Shown here one piece after another: positions 33,887-41,760 of a DNA stretch of 64,000 nucleotides. This DNA comes from Marifrigoribacter sp965178585 (lineage in GTDB: Bacteria > Bacteroidota > Bacteroidia > Flavobacteriales > Flavobacteriaceae). Position 1 is the first letter of the stretch; each line of letters starts with the position of its first letter. The DNA lies in contig OZ238267.1 in NCBI GenBank assembly GCA_965178585.1, positions 2,914,001 through 2,978,000 of the forward strand, given 5' to 3'. The position numbers and the translations under genes were made by a program. The notes under the pieces were generated by a model. That model made no database searches and was not told the origin of the DNA. It saw nothing but the letters and a program-made list of their open reading frames with translations.

Positions 33887-33917
33887 CAAATATAGGACTT
33901 AAAACTATAATAGCAAA
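33887..33917 (-). promoter_or_regulatory. Promoter of rplU-rpmA
   Basis: On the minus strand TTTG (33917-33914), exactly 19 bp, and TATATTTG (33894-33887) reproduce the full Bacteroidota consensus. The leader of about 50 nt includes CACC/GGTG arms around CGCCTTCGAGAAA that could form a small stem. Confidence 0.85.
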
Positions 33918-33950
33918 CGGTTTAATTAAATTATTTAAATGCTAAAACCC

Positions 33951-34826
33951 TTAGCGTTTGGAGTTTGCTAAATAAACTCCAAATAAAATAATAACAGTTG
34001 CAATTCCTTGCCAAAAACTAAAACCTTCTCCATCTAAAAGACCCCACATCACTGCTATTATAGGCATAATATAGGTTACTGAAGAAGCAAACACAGGAGT
34101 TGATATTTGAACTAGATTATTAAATAACACTTTTGCAATTGCTGTCCCAAATAAGGAAAGCAATACAATATAAAATAAAGAAATCGTAAAATCAGGTCCT
34201 TGAATTACTTGTGATGTAAAAAAACCTGAAAACATCAACACGATAAATGCAGGAATTATAATCACTGCAAAATTACCAACTGCAATTGCCATTGGAGGAA
34301 CATTTTGAAGGTGTCTTTTTATTATATTAATATTAAAAGCATACATAACTGTTGCGATAATTACTAAAAATGCATACCAATAATTCTGGTCTGGATTGAT
34401 GCTAGCTCCATTAGTTATCAATAAAAAAGTTCCTGAAAAACCTATTATTACTCCTATTATTTGTCTTCGAGAAGAAAAAATCCTGAAAGCTAAAAAACCA
34501 AATACAATTGTATTTATAGGCACGATAGAGTTTAGAATAGAAGCAATAGCACTGTCAATTTCGGTTTCTGCATAAGCAAAAAGGAATGCTGGGAAGAAGG
34601 TTCCTAACAAACCAGAAATTGCGATCCATTTTAAAGAGGTTTTAGATAGTTTTTTTAAACTTTTAAATCCTGCCAAAAATAATATTAGAGCCGTAATTAT
34701 TATACGCAAAGAACCTAATTGCAAAGGAGTAAATCCAACCAACCCTTTTTTTATAAGTATAAATGAACTCCCCCAAATTAAAGCGAGAATTAATAAATAG
34801 GACCATTTTTTATTTTCTTTAAACAT
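33951..34826 (-). CDS. EamA/DMT family transporter
   Basis: A 291-residue inner-membrane protein with ten hydrophobic helices in two EamA repeats, of the drug/metabolite transporter superfamily. The start of the first repeat, LLILALIWGSSFILIKKGL, and GLLGTFFPAFLFAYAETEID are typical, as is the second repeat end MPIIAVMWGLLDGEGFSFWQ. Substrates in this superfamily range widely (amino acids, nucleotides, metabolites) and cannot be read from the sequence. It is monocistronic, divergent from the heavy-metal-associated lipoprotein gene. Confidence 0.88.
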   Translation of the reverse strand: MFKENKKWSYLLILALIWGSSFILIKKGLVGFTPLQLGSLRIIITALILFLAGFKSLKKLSKTSLKWIAISGLLGTFFPAFLFAYAETEIDSAIASILNSIVPINTIVFGFLAFRIFSSRRQIIGVIIGFSGTFLLITNGASINPDQNYWYAFLVIIATVMYAFNINIIKRHLQNVPPMAIAVGNFAVIIIPAFIVLMFSGFFTSQVIQGPDFTISLFYIVLLSLFGTAIAKVLFNNLVQISTPVFASSVTYIMPIIAVMWGLLDGEGFSFWQGIATVIILFGVYLANSKR

Positions 34827-34887
34827 ATAGGTTGTTAATTATTTTGCAAAAATGTGATTATTAAATGTATAAAGTGGAAACAATCCT

Positions 34888-34895
34888 TACTTTTG
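34888..34895 (+). promoter_or_regulatory. -7 promoter element of the HMA lipoprotein gene
   Basis: TACTTTTG matches TAnnTTTG and lies 25 bp before the ATG at 34921. No clear -33 element is seen. Confidence 0.5.
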
Positions 34896-34920
34896 TATGA
34901 TACAATTATAAATTAACTCT

Positions 34921-35379
34921 ATGAAAACTCTAAAATTAGCATTAGGAATAGCATTATTTTCAGTTATAATGTGGTCTTGCAAAAACGAAAAAGAACCTCA
35001 AGTTAAAACTGTAGAAGTTGAAGAAACAGCTACAAAAAGTGAAATAGCAGATGATGCTGTTCTTGCTAAAGCAGAATTTAACATTGAAGGAATGACTTGT
35101 GCAATTGGTTGTGCAAAAACTATTGAAAAGAAACTTGCAAAAATGGACGGTGTGAAATCTGCAAAAGTAGATTTTGACAAAAAATTAGCAATGGTTGAAT
35201 ATGATGAAGCTAAGGTTACTACTACTTCTTTAGAAAATACAGTTACTAAAGCTAGTGACACTTATTCTGTAAACGGAATGAAAACTGTTGAAGCTTTCTC
35301 TACAGATGGGGCTAAAGCAGGAAAAGAATCTGGCTGCAAAGAAGACTGCAAAGAAGCTTGTTGTGCTGATAAAGCATAA
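34921..35379 (+). CDS. Heavy-metal-associated domain protein, exported, with Cys-rich tail
   Basis: A 152-residue protein with an N-terminal signal sequence ending at Cys20 (VIMWSC), a weak lipobox, so probably a lipoprotein. The HMA domain (about residues 50-110) has the fold pattern EFNIEGMTCAIGCAKTIEKK then VKSAKVDFDKKLAMVEYD, but the metal loop is Cys60-x3-Cys64 rather than the standard CxxC. A C-terminal tail carries four cysteines (139, 143, 147, 148). This suggests a periplasmic or outer-membrane metal chaperone or sink, copper being the usual ligand of the family. No P-type ATPase lies next to it. Confidence 0.75.
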   Translation: MKTLKLALGIALFSVIMWSCKNEKEPQVKTVEVEETATKSEIADDAVLAKAEFNIEGMTCAIGCAKTIEKKLAKMDGVKSAKVDFDKKLAMVEYDEAKVTTTSLENTVTKASDTYSVNGMKTVEAFSTDGAKAGKESGCKEDCKEACCADKA

Positions 35380-35393
35380 ATCAATCTCTTATT

Positions 35394-35439
35394 AAAACAA
35401 AAAAAACATTCCTTTATAAAGGAATGTTTTTTTTGTTTT
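35394..35439. terminator. Perfect 46 nt palindrome acting as bidirectional terminator
   Basis: The two 23-base halves (35394-35416 and 35417-35439) are exact reverse complements, centred on CCTTTATAAAGG and ending in A-rich and T-rich arms. It lies between the HMA gene and the convergent gldD. Confidence 0.9.
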
Positions 35440-35461
35440 AATCTAATTTTAAGTAGTTCCG

Positions 35462-36022
35462 CTAGTCTTCATTTTTCCACTCAAGGGTTTCCATAATTAC
35501 TCTCATATCATTCCTAAGATAGGAAACTGCAGGATAAATAGAATCGAAATTAGGTTTAGCTTCAAAATATAAAGCTGCATTTAAAAAATGTTGCAAGCTA
35601 TCTGTAGCATAAAACTCAGCTTGAGTAGCTGCATCACCATTTATCATATAAAACATTCCAAAAACACTATTATCTATATTAACGAAGGGCTGTTCTGGAA
35701 TACTTTCTGCTTTTACTGCATGATCATATGCCAACTTTTGTGCATCTCTTAATAAGGTATCTAAGTTGTTCTTACCTACTTTTTGGTAGGTTAAATAAAG
35801 TGTCGCTTTCATATCTGGATAAAACAAGTTTAATGCATTCTTGCTTTTTCTTTGTAAAATTGCTGCTTTATTTTTATCAAATTGATAGGGAAAATCTATA
35901 CCAATAGCCTCATATTCTGCAATAGGGTAATCTAATCTTAATTGAGCTTTTGGTTTTATTATTACCTCATCTTGACAAGAAGAAATAATTAAAATCAAAA
36001 AAAACGATACAATAAGCCGCAT
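35462..36022 (-). CDS. gldD: Gliding motility lipoprotein GldD
   Basis: GldD is a lipoprotein required for gliding and for type IX secretion in flavobacteria. From ATG 36022 (MRLIVSFFLILIISSC) it is 186 residues, with the lipobox cysteine at residue 16. QLRLDYPIAEYEAIGIDFPY and NALNLFYPDMKATLYLTYQK are recognisable GldD sequence. An upstream ATG at 36079 lies inside gldE and gives no signal peptide. The start is 2 bp beyond the gldE stop, so the two are coupled. Its precise role in the machinery is not known. Confidence 0.92.
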   Translation of the reverse strand: MRLIVSFFLILIISSCQDEVIIKPKAQLRLDYPIAEYEAIGIDFPYQFDKNKAAILQRKSKNALNLFYPDMKATLYLTYQKVGKNNLDTLLRDAQKLAYDHAVKAESIPEQPFVNIDNSVFGMFYMINGDAATQAEFYATDSLQHFLNAALYFEAKPNFDSIYPAVSYLRNDMRVIMETLEWKNED

Positions 36023-36023
36023 A

Positions 36024-37346
36024 TTATTTTTTAATAAAAACTTTAATTTGATTGATTCGTTTGTTTTCGAAACCTTCAACTGTAAACGTATAGTTATGAA
36101 ACTTTATTACTTCTCCTCTTTTAGGAAAACTTCTCGAAACTTCTAATAAAAATCCTGCTATAGTTTCTGCATCACCCTTTTCATTTTCGAAAAACACAGG
36201 GTTCTCTAATTTAACTACTTTATAAAAATCCTTCATTTGTGTTTTCCCTTCAAAAACAAAAGTATTCTCATCTAATTTTGAAAACACTAAATCCTCATCA
36301 TCAAATTCATCACTAATTTCACCTACAATTTCTTCAATAATATCTTCTAAAGAAATCAATCCACTTGTACCGCCATACTCATCTACAACAATAGCCATAT
36401 GCATATGCATTTCCTTAAACTCATTCAATAAATCGTCTAATTTTTTATTTTCTGGAACAAAATAAGGTTTTCTTAAAAGGGTATTCCAATCAAATTCCTT
36501 TCGATCTATAAATGGCATTAAATCTTTCACGTATAAAATCCCAGTTATAGAATCGATATTCTCTTTAAAAACCGGAATCCTAGAATATCCATTAGCAATA
36601 ATTTCAGGCATAATAGATCCATAACTTGCGGTTTCATCTAGTGCAAAAATATCCACTCTAGGCTTCATAACCTGTTTGGTATCTGTATTTCCAAACGTCA
36701 CTATTCCTTGCAGTATTTTATGGTCTTCATGAAGTTTATCTTCTTCTGATGTTAACTCCAGGGCTTGTGATAATTGATCAACACTAATATTGGATATTGG
36801 GTTCCCAAATTTTTCTTCTATAAATTGAATACCAGCCTGCATAGGTTTACTAACAGGTGTTAAAATTGTATCTAAAAACTTTAACGGCAATGCCATAAAG
36901 GTTGAAAACTGAACACTCTTTCTACTAGCATAAACCTTAGGAAGAATTTCACCAAATAGGAGGATAACAAATGTTACAATTCCTACTTCAACAAAAAACC
37001 TAAGATTAATACCAAAATAATTAGGTGTAATTCCTGAAAACCAAGCATCACTTAAAGATGCAAAAATGATTACAATCGCTATGTTTATAAAATTATTAGC
37101 TACCAATATGGTCGCTAATAGTTTTTTTGGCTTTAATAATAATTTTTTTACGATTGCTAAGTTACCAGAAATCTCTTTTTCTGAAGACTCCTCATCAAAA
37201 TCTGAAGCATCTAATGAAAAAAACGCAATCTCTGCACCAGAAATTAAAGCTGAGCACGCTAACAATACTAATAAAACAAGAACACTTATTAAGTGTCCAC
37301 TATCAAATGCAATCGCTAAAAATAAACTAGGAGGTTCTATATCCAA
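36024..37346 (-). CDS. gldE: Gliding motility-associated protein GldE (CNNM/CBS/CorC family)
   Basis: A 440-residue inner-membrane protein: an N-terminal DUF21/CNNM transmembrane domain (about residues 15-190, with LLVLLACSALISGAEIAFFS), a pair of CBS domains (about 215-340, with MKPRVDIFALDE and AIVVDEYGGTSGLISLEDII) and a C-terminal CorC/HlyC-type domain (about 355-440, ending NYTFTVEGFENKRINQIKVF). CNNM proteins act in magnesium or cation export. In flavobacteria GldE sits next to GldD and helps it when overproduced. It is 17 bp downstream of ssb and the third gene of mutY-ssb-gldE-gldD. Confidence 0.92.
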   Translation of the reverse strand: MDIEPPSLFLAIAFDSGHLISVLVLLVLLACSALISGAEIAFFSLDASDFDEESSEKEISGNLAIVKKLLLKPKKLLATILVANNFINIAIVIIFASLSDAWFSGITPNYFGINLRFFVEVGIVTFVILLFGEILPKVYASRKSVQFSTFMALPLKFLDTILTPVSKPMQAGIQFIEEKFGNPISNISVDQLSQALELTSEEDKLHEDHKILQGIVTFGNTDTKQVMKPRVDIFALDETASYGSIMPEIIANGYSRIPVFKENIDSITGILYVKDLMPFIDRKEFDWNTLLRKPYFVPENKKLDDLLNEFKEMHMHMAIVVDEYGGTSGLISLEDIIEEIVGEISDEFDDEDLVFSKLDENTFVFEGKTQMKDFYKVVKLENPVFFENEKGDAETIAGFLLEVSRSFPKRGEVIKFHNYTFTVEGFENKRINQIKVFIKK

Positions 37347-37363
37347 AATTCAAATAGTTGAAA

Positions 37364-37747
37364 TTAAAAGGGTTCACTACTTCCACCTTGAGATGTATTA
37401 TTGCTATCTCCTTTTGGGCTTAAGAATGTAAACTCAGAACAATGAACTTCTGTATTATATCGATCTTTACCCTCGTCATCTTGCCATTTTCGAGTCTTTA
37501 ATCGACCTTCGATATAAACCAAATCCCCTTTTTTTAAGTACTTTTCGCAGATCTCAGCTCCTTTGTTTTTAACAATTACATTGTGCCATTCTGTATTCGT
37601 AACTTTTTCACCTGTAGCCTTATTGGTATAAGTTTCGTTTGTAGCAAGTGGGAACCTCCCTATACTTCCTCCACCTTCAAAATAATGCATTTTTACATCA
37701 TCTCCTGTATGCCCTATTAGCATTACCTTATTTAATGTCCCGCTCAT
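37364..37747 (-). CDS. ssb: Single-stranded DNA-binding protein
   Basis: An OB-fold SSB of 127 residues. MSGTLNKVMLIGHTGDDVKM, then FPLATNETYTNKATGEKVTN and TEWHNVIVKNKGAEICEKYL, KKGDLVYIEGRLKTRKWQDD are canonical. The tail is unusual: it is short and ends GGSSEPF rather than the common acidic DDDIPF-type tip, so only one acidic residue precedes the terminal PF. Within the mutY-ssb-gldE-gldD operon; TAACTTTG at 37770-37777 (minus strand) may give it an additional promoter. Confidence 0.93.
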   Translation of the reverse strand: MSGTLNKVMLIGHTGDDVKMHYFEGGGSIGRFPLATNETYTNKATGEKVTNTEWHNVIVKNKGAEICEKYLKKGDLVYIEGRLKTRKWQDDEGKDRYNTEVHCSEFTFLSPKGDSNNTSQGGSSEPF

Positions 37748-37769
37748 AATTGTTAATTTAAATTTTATG

Positions 37770-37777
37770 CAAAGTTA
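37770..37777 (-). promoter_or_regulatory. Candidate internal promoter element before ssb
   Basis: TAACTTTG on the minus strand matches TAnnTTTG in the 51 bp gap between mutY and ssb. No -33 TTTG is seen. Confidence 0.4.
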
Positions 37778-37798
37778 TCTTTTGTGAATTAAATATAA

Positions 37799-38887
37799 CT
37801 ATTTTTTTTGTTTTTGTACGGTTTCTTTATTCTTGAAAAAAACTGAAATAAAATTACTGACTAGATTAGGCACTGGGAAGGTTTCTATTTGGTGAATGGA
37901 TATTCCTTCAGATATAGATTTTGATGATTCAGCTATCCAAAATTGAGTATAAATATTTCGATGTGATAGTTTATGGAGAATCGGTTCTTCATTATAAAGT
38001 AACACAGATTTAACAGAATACTTTATAGATAACTCTTGATAATCTTTTAAACCTTGAAGATCTTTTAAAGTAACGTTTTTATTGCTTGCAACTAATGGGA
38101 ACTCATATAAATTTTGCCATATTCCTTTTCCTGTTCTTTGCTGAAAAATGGTTTTACCATCCTTATCAAGGATCACAAAATAATTAAAGTAAACTTTTTT
38201 AATTTTTGTTTTTTTCAATTTTAATGGTAATTCTGAAATTTTGTTTTGTTGCAATGCCATACAACTATCATTAAGAACGCAATTTTCACATTCCGGATTT
38301 TGTGGCTTACATTGACGTGCTCCAAATTCCATGATAGCTTGATTATGTGTTCCAGGATTTTCAATGTCGATTAATTGCTGTGCTAACTCTTTAAATTCCT
38401 TAATACCTTTACTACTATTTATAGGAGTGTTAATTCCAAAATAGCGAGCAAGTACTCTATAAACATTACCATCAACTACTGCAGATGCTTCATCAAAGCA
38501 TATGGAAGCTATTGCACTTGCAGTATAATCGCCAACTCCTTTTAATTTTAATAATTCATTGTAGCTTGTTGGAAACACACCTCCTAAATCCTTTGAAACA
38601 TATTTAGCAGTAGTGTGAAGGTTTCTTGCTCTAGAATAATAACCCAGTCCTTGCCATAACTTTAGCACATCTTGTTCACTTGCATTTGCTAAATCTTCAA
38701 CGGTTGGATATGCAGAAACAAATGCAATATAATAAGGTAAACCTTGTGCAACTCTTGTTTGTTGGAGTATAATTTCTGAAAGCCATATATAATAAGGTAT
38801 ACGAGTTGTTCTCCATGGCAATTCTCTTTTATTGTCTAAATACCACAATATGAGTTTTTTACTGAAATCTGGGTTGCTTTTTGGCAT
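37799..38887 (-). CDS. mutY: A/G-specific adenine glycosylase
   Basis: MutY removes adenine mispaired with 8-oxoguanine. The N-terminal helix-hairpin-helix domain includes WLSEIILQQTRVAQGLPYYI and LKLKGVGDYTASAIASICFD with the catalytic aspartate in VVDGNVYRVLARYFG. The iron-sulfur cluster ligands are seen as CKPQNPECENCVLNDSC (Cys-x6-Cys-x2-Cys-x5-Cys, about residues 192-208). The C-terminal NUDIX-like lesion recognition domain (about 230-350) is present. 362 residues is full length. First gene of the mutY-ssb-gldE-gldD operon. Confidence 0.95.
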   Translation of the reverse strand: MPKSNPDFSKKLILWYLDNKRELPWRTTRIPYYIWLSEIILQQTRVAQGLPYYIAFVSAYPTVEDLANASEQDVLKLWQGLGYYSRARNLHTTAKYVSKDLGGVFPTSYNELLKLKGVGDYTASAIASICFDEASAVVDGNVYRVLARYFGINTPINSSKGIKEFKELAQQLIDIENPGTHNQAIMEFGARQCKPQNPECENCVLNDSCMALQQNKISELPLKLKKTKIKKVYFNYFVILDKDGKTIFQQRTGKGIWQNLYEFPLVASNKNVTLKDLQGLKDYQELSIKYSVKSVLLYNEEPILHKLSHRNIYTQFWIAESSKSISEGISIHQIETFPVPNLVSNFISVFFKNKETVQKQKK

Positions 38888-38932
38888 ATAGCGAAATTAA
38901 CCTTTATCTAATTAAATTTTAATGGTTTACCT

Positions 38933-38965
38933 TTTGATTTTTTGATTATAAAATTCATATATTTG
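38933..38965 (+). promoter_or_regulatory. Promoter of the HU gene
   Basis: TATATTTG at 38958-38965 is a perfect -7 element; TTTG at 38933-38936 is 21 bp upstream, slightly longer than the common spacing. The leader to the ATG at 39010 is about 40 nt. Confidence 0.6.
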
Positions 38966-39009
38966 CCGTCTTGAAAAAAAGAAATTTTAATATATAAATT
39001 TAACAAATA

Positions 39010-39300
39010 ATGACGAAAGCAGATATCGTAGCGAAGATTTCAGACAAACTAGGAATGGAAAAAGGAGATGTACAAGCTACAGTTGAAACCTTCATGAATG
39101 AAGTAAAAAACTCTTTAGAAGGTGGTGACAATGTTTATTTAAGAGGTTTTGGAAGTTTTATCGTAAAGAAAAGAGCTGAAAAAACAGGAAGAAACATTTC
39201 AAAAAACACAACTATTAAAATCCCCGCACATAATATCCCTGCATTTAAACCTGCAAAAGTATTTGTAGAAGGTGTAAAAACTAATGTTAAGGTAAAATAA
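39010..39300 (+). CDS. HU family DNA-binding protein
   Basis: A nucleoid protein of 96 residues that bends DNA. MTKADIVAKISDKLGMEKGD, then GDNVYLRGFGSFIVKKRAEK, GRNISKNTTIKIPAHNIPAF and KPAKVFVEG are the full HU/IHF pattern, with the DNA-intercalating proline in IPAHNIPAFKP. It is followed at 39 bp by a 30-residue basic protein gene and then rng, an order I recall from other flavobacteria. Confidence 0.95.
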   Translation: MTKADIVAKISDKLGMEKGDVQATVETFMNEVKNSLEGGDNVYLRGFGSFIVKKRAEKTGRNISKNTTIKIPAHNIPAFKPAKVFVEGVKTNVKVK

Positions 39301-39339
39301 TAACCATCTCGTTAAATCGGGATATATAAACAGATTACT

Positions 39340-39432
39340 ATGCCAAGTGGTAAAAAAAGAAAAAGAGCAAAGATTTCTACTCACAAAAGAAAGAAAAGAA
39401 GTCGTGCTAACCGCCATAAAACTAAGAAATAA
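39340..39432 (+). CDS. 30-residue highly basic protein, likely small ribosomal protein (AURKAIP1/COX24-like)
   Basis: ATG 39340 to TAA 39432 encodes 30 residues: MPSGKKRKRAKISTHKRKKR then SRANRHKTKK. About 18 of 30 residues are Lys, Arg or His, with no acidic residue. The KKRKRxKxxTHKRKKRxRxNRHK pattern is that of the AURKAIP1/COX24 (mS38-like) short proteins seen in Bacteroidota, which are considered small ribosomal components. It lies between the HU gene and rng on the same strand, as in relatives. Gene callers often miss it because of its size. Confidence 0.8.
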   Translation: MPSGKKRKRAKISTHKRKKRSRANRHKTKK

Positions 39433-39490
39433 GAAATTATTTTTTTAGTTTAAAAAATCAAAAAATGTTCTTTGAAAATGAAATTAGACA

Positions 39491-39605
39491 GTTATTAATA
39501 ACTATTTAGTTTCGACGGGTTTTTCTCATATATAATGTGAGAATACAAAAACCTGTGATAAAATATTGTTTAATCCATTTGTCATATCCTATTGGTATGA
39601 TGGAT
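39491..39605 (+). promoter_or_regulatory. Structured 5' leader of rng
   Basis: The 188 bp before rng holds the perfect palindrome GTTATTAATAAC (39491-39502), a stem GGTTTTTCTCA/TGAG..AAAAACC (39518-39553) and, just before the start, ATCCA..TCATA / TATGATGGAT (39573-39605). RNase E in E. coli is autoregulated through leader stems; whether this applies here is an inference. Confidence 0.45.
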
Positions 39606-39620
39606 AAAAATTAATGAAAC

Positions 39621-41165
39621 GTGAACTACGAATTATTTATTAGATCCAGTTCACAATCAGTTGATTTTGCCCTTTTAAAGGATGGAAAACTAATAGAATT
39701 ACATAAAGAAGAAGACGATAACAAGTTTTCGGTTGGTGATGTGTTTATCGCCAAAACCCGAAAAATTGTTCCGGGCTTAAATGCTACATTTGTAAATGTA
39801 GGTTATGAAAAAGATGCATTTTTGCATTATCATGATTTAGGCCCTAAAGTCGCTTCCCTTTTGAAATTCGTTAAGAGTGTAAGCACAGGTAAACTTAAAG
39901 ATTATTCTTTAAAAAATTTCCCATTTGAAAAAGAGATTGATAAAAACGGAGGTATAAATCATGTACTAAAGTCTAATCAATCTACATTGGTTCAGATTGT
40001 AAAAGAACCCATATCCACTAAAGGTCCAAGAATTAGCTCAGAGCTTTCGATAGCTGGACGCTATATTGTATTGGTTCCTTTTTCTGATAGAGTTTCTATT
40101 TCTCAAAAAATAGAATCTAAAGAAGAAAAAGATAGGTTAAAACGCTTGGTAACAAGCATCAAACCTAAAGGATTTGGGGTAATTATACGAACTGTAGCCC
40201 AGGGTAAAAAAGTAGCTGAACTGGATAGAGATTTAGAAAATCTCATGGATCGCTGGAATGCGATGTGTAAAAAGTTACGAGGAGCACATCTTCCTTCAAA
40301 GGTGTTAAGTGAATTAAATAGAGGCGCATCTATTATTAGAGATGTCTTTAACGATTCGTTTTCTTCAATTTATATAGACGACGAAACGCTTTACTTACAA
40401 ATTAAAGATTATGTGCAATTAATTGCACCTAAAAAAGAGAATATTGTTAAGTTTTACGATTCTAAAACTCCCTTATTTGAAAAATTTGGGATTGAACGTC
40501 AGATTAAAACAGCGTTTGGTAGAACTGTATCAGGAAGTAAGGGAACTTACTTAGTGATCGAACATACCGAAGCACTGCATGTAATTGACGTAAACAGTGG
40601 TAACCGAAGTAACAAATCAAGTAATCAAGAGGAAACCGCATTAGAAGTAAACTTAATTGCTGCTAGTGAAGTAGCACGACAACTAAGGTTGCGTGATATG
40701 GGTGGTATAATTGTGATAGATTTTATTGACATGGCAGTAGCTGCCAATCGAAAAAAATTATATGATCATATGCGTTCAGAAATGAACGACGATCGAGCAA
40801 AACACAAAATACTACCTCCAAGTAAGTTTGGGTTAATACAAATAACCAGACAACGCGTACGACCAGAAATGAATATTAAAACTCGTGAAGAGAACCCTAA
40901 TACAGGAGATTCTACCGAGATTGAAGCACCAATAGTTTTGGTGAACAAAATGAATGATGAACTTAAACAACTCATCAACAAAGGCTATAAAAAGATAACT
41001 CTAAACACACATCCTTTTATAGCGGCCTTTTTAACAAAAGGGTTTCCATCCGTGCGAACCAAGTGGTTTTTGGAGCACAAAAAATGGGTGACAATACAAC
41101 CAAGAGATGCTTACACGTATCTAGAATATCACTTTGTTGACAAAGATGATTCTAAGATAAAATAA
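39621..41165 (+). CDS. rng: Ribonuclease E/G family endoribonuclease
   Basis: An RNase G-type enzyme of 514 residues acting in rRNA maturation and mRNA decay. The start is GTG 39621 (MNYELFIRSSSQSVDFALLK). The S1-like RNA-binding part (about 40-130, VPGLNATFVNVGYEKDAFLH), the 5' sensor and RNase H-like regions, and the DNase I-like catalytic part with LHVIDVNSGNRSNKS and GGIIVIDFIDM (about 373-383, with its catalytic aspartates) are all visible. The C-terminal scaffold of RNase E is absent. A terminator follows within 6 bp. Confidence 0.95.
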   Translation: MNYELFIRSSSQSVDFALLKDGKLIELHKEEDDNKFSVGDVFIAKTRKIVPGLNATFVNVGYEKDAFLHYHDLGPKVASLLKFVKSVSTGKLKDYSLKNFPFEKEIDKNGGINHVLKSNQSTLVQIVKEPISTKGPRISSELSIAGRYIVLVPFSDRVSISQKIESKEEKDRLKRLVTSIKPKGFGVIIRTVAQGKKVAELDRDLENLMDRWNAMCKKLRGAHLPSKVLSELNRGASIIRDVFNDSFSSIYIDDETLYLQIKDYVQLIAPKKENIVKFYDSKTPLFEKFGIERQIKTAFGRTVSGSKGTYLVIEHTEALHVIDVNSGNRSNKSSNQEETALEVNLIAASEVARQLRLRDMGGIIVIDFIDMAVAANRKKLYDHMRSEMNDDRAKHKILPPSKFGLIQITRQRVRPEMNIKTREENPNTGDSTEIEAPIVLVNKMNDELKQLINKGYKKITLNTHPFIAAFLTKGFPSVRTKWFLEHKKWVTIQPRDAYTYLEYHFVDKDDSKIK

Positions 41166-41170
41166 CCTGA

Positions 41171-41209
41171 AAAAAAACCTCCTCTGTGAAAACATTGGAG
41201 GTTTTTTTA
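41171..41209 (+). terminator. Intrinsic terminator of rng
   Basis: AAAAACCTCC (41174-41183) pairs with GGAGGTTTTT (41198-41207), followed by a T run. It lies between rng and recX. Confidence 0.85.
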
Positions 41210-41248
41210 TGCCTTTTTTTAATTAAATTTGATGAAATATCAATTTTA

Positions 41249-41731
41249 GTGAACTTCAATTCTCAAAAAACATATACAGTAGAAGAAGCTACTTCTCGTC
41301 TTGAAAGTTATTGTGCTTACCAAGAGCGTTGTCATAAAGAAGTGCAACAAAAGTTAAGAGAAATGAGAATGATTCCTGAAGCAATTGACATCATTATTCT
41401 TCATTTATTAAAACATAATTTCTTAAATGAATCTCGTTTTGCTCAAGCTTTTGCGAGAGGAAAATTCAACCATAAAAAATGGGGAAAACAACGTATTGTA
41501 AGAGAGCTTAAATTTCGAGACATTTCTAAATATAATATTGATTTAGGGTTAAAGGAAATCAATGAACAAGAGTATGAAAACACCTTTAATGAACTTGCAC
41601 AAAAACGTTTTGATCAATTAAATTCTGAAACAAATCTTCAGAAAAAAAGAAAAAAGTTTGCTGATTACTTATTGTATCGTGGCTGGGAATCTTTTTTAGT
41701 TTTTGATAAGGTTAGAGAACTAATCAAGTAA
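41249..41731 (+). CDS. recX: Regulatory protein RecX
   Basis: RecX binds RecA filaments and limits RecA activity. YTVEEATSRLESYCAYQERC then HKEVQQKLREM are the first helical repeat; FLNESRFAQAFARGKFNHKK and WGKQRIVRELKFRDIS give the second, and FADYLLYRGWESFLVFDKVR the last. Three-helix repeats and 160 residues are as expected. The start is GTG 41249 (MNFNSQKTYTVEEA); reading from 41186 would start inside the rng terminator. No recA is nearby. Confidence 0.88.
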   Translation: MNFNSQKTYTVEEATSRLESYCAYQERCHKEVQQKLREMRMIPEAIDIIILHLLKHNFLNESRFAQAFARGKFNHKKWGKQRIVRELKFRDISKYNIDLGLKEINEQEYENTFNELAQKRFDQLNSETNLQKKRKKFADYLLYRGWESFLVFDKVRELIK

Positions 41732-41760
41732 TCCTCTAATCTTATCATAATTTAATAATT

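Noticed and set aside
39199..39417. 72-residue minus-strand frame across the HU gene end and the small basic gene
   Set aside because: It is antisense to two recognised plus-strand genes and has no family signature.
41186..41248. Earlier start for recX
   Set aside because: It falls in the rng terminator hairpin; the conserved domain begins after GTG 41249.
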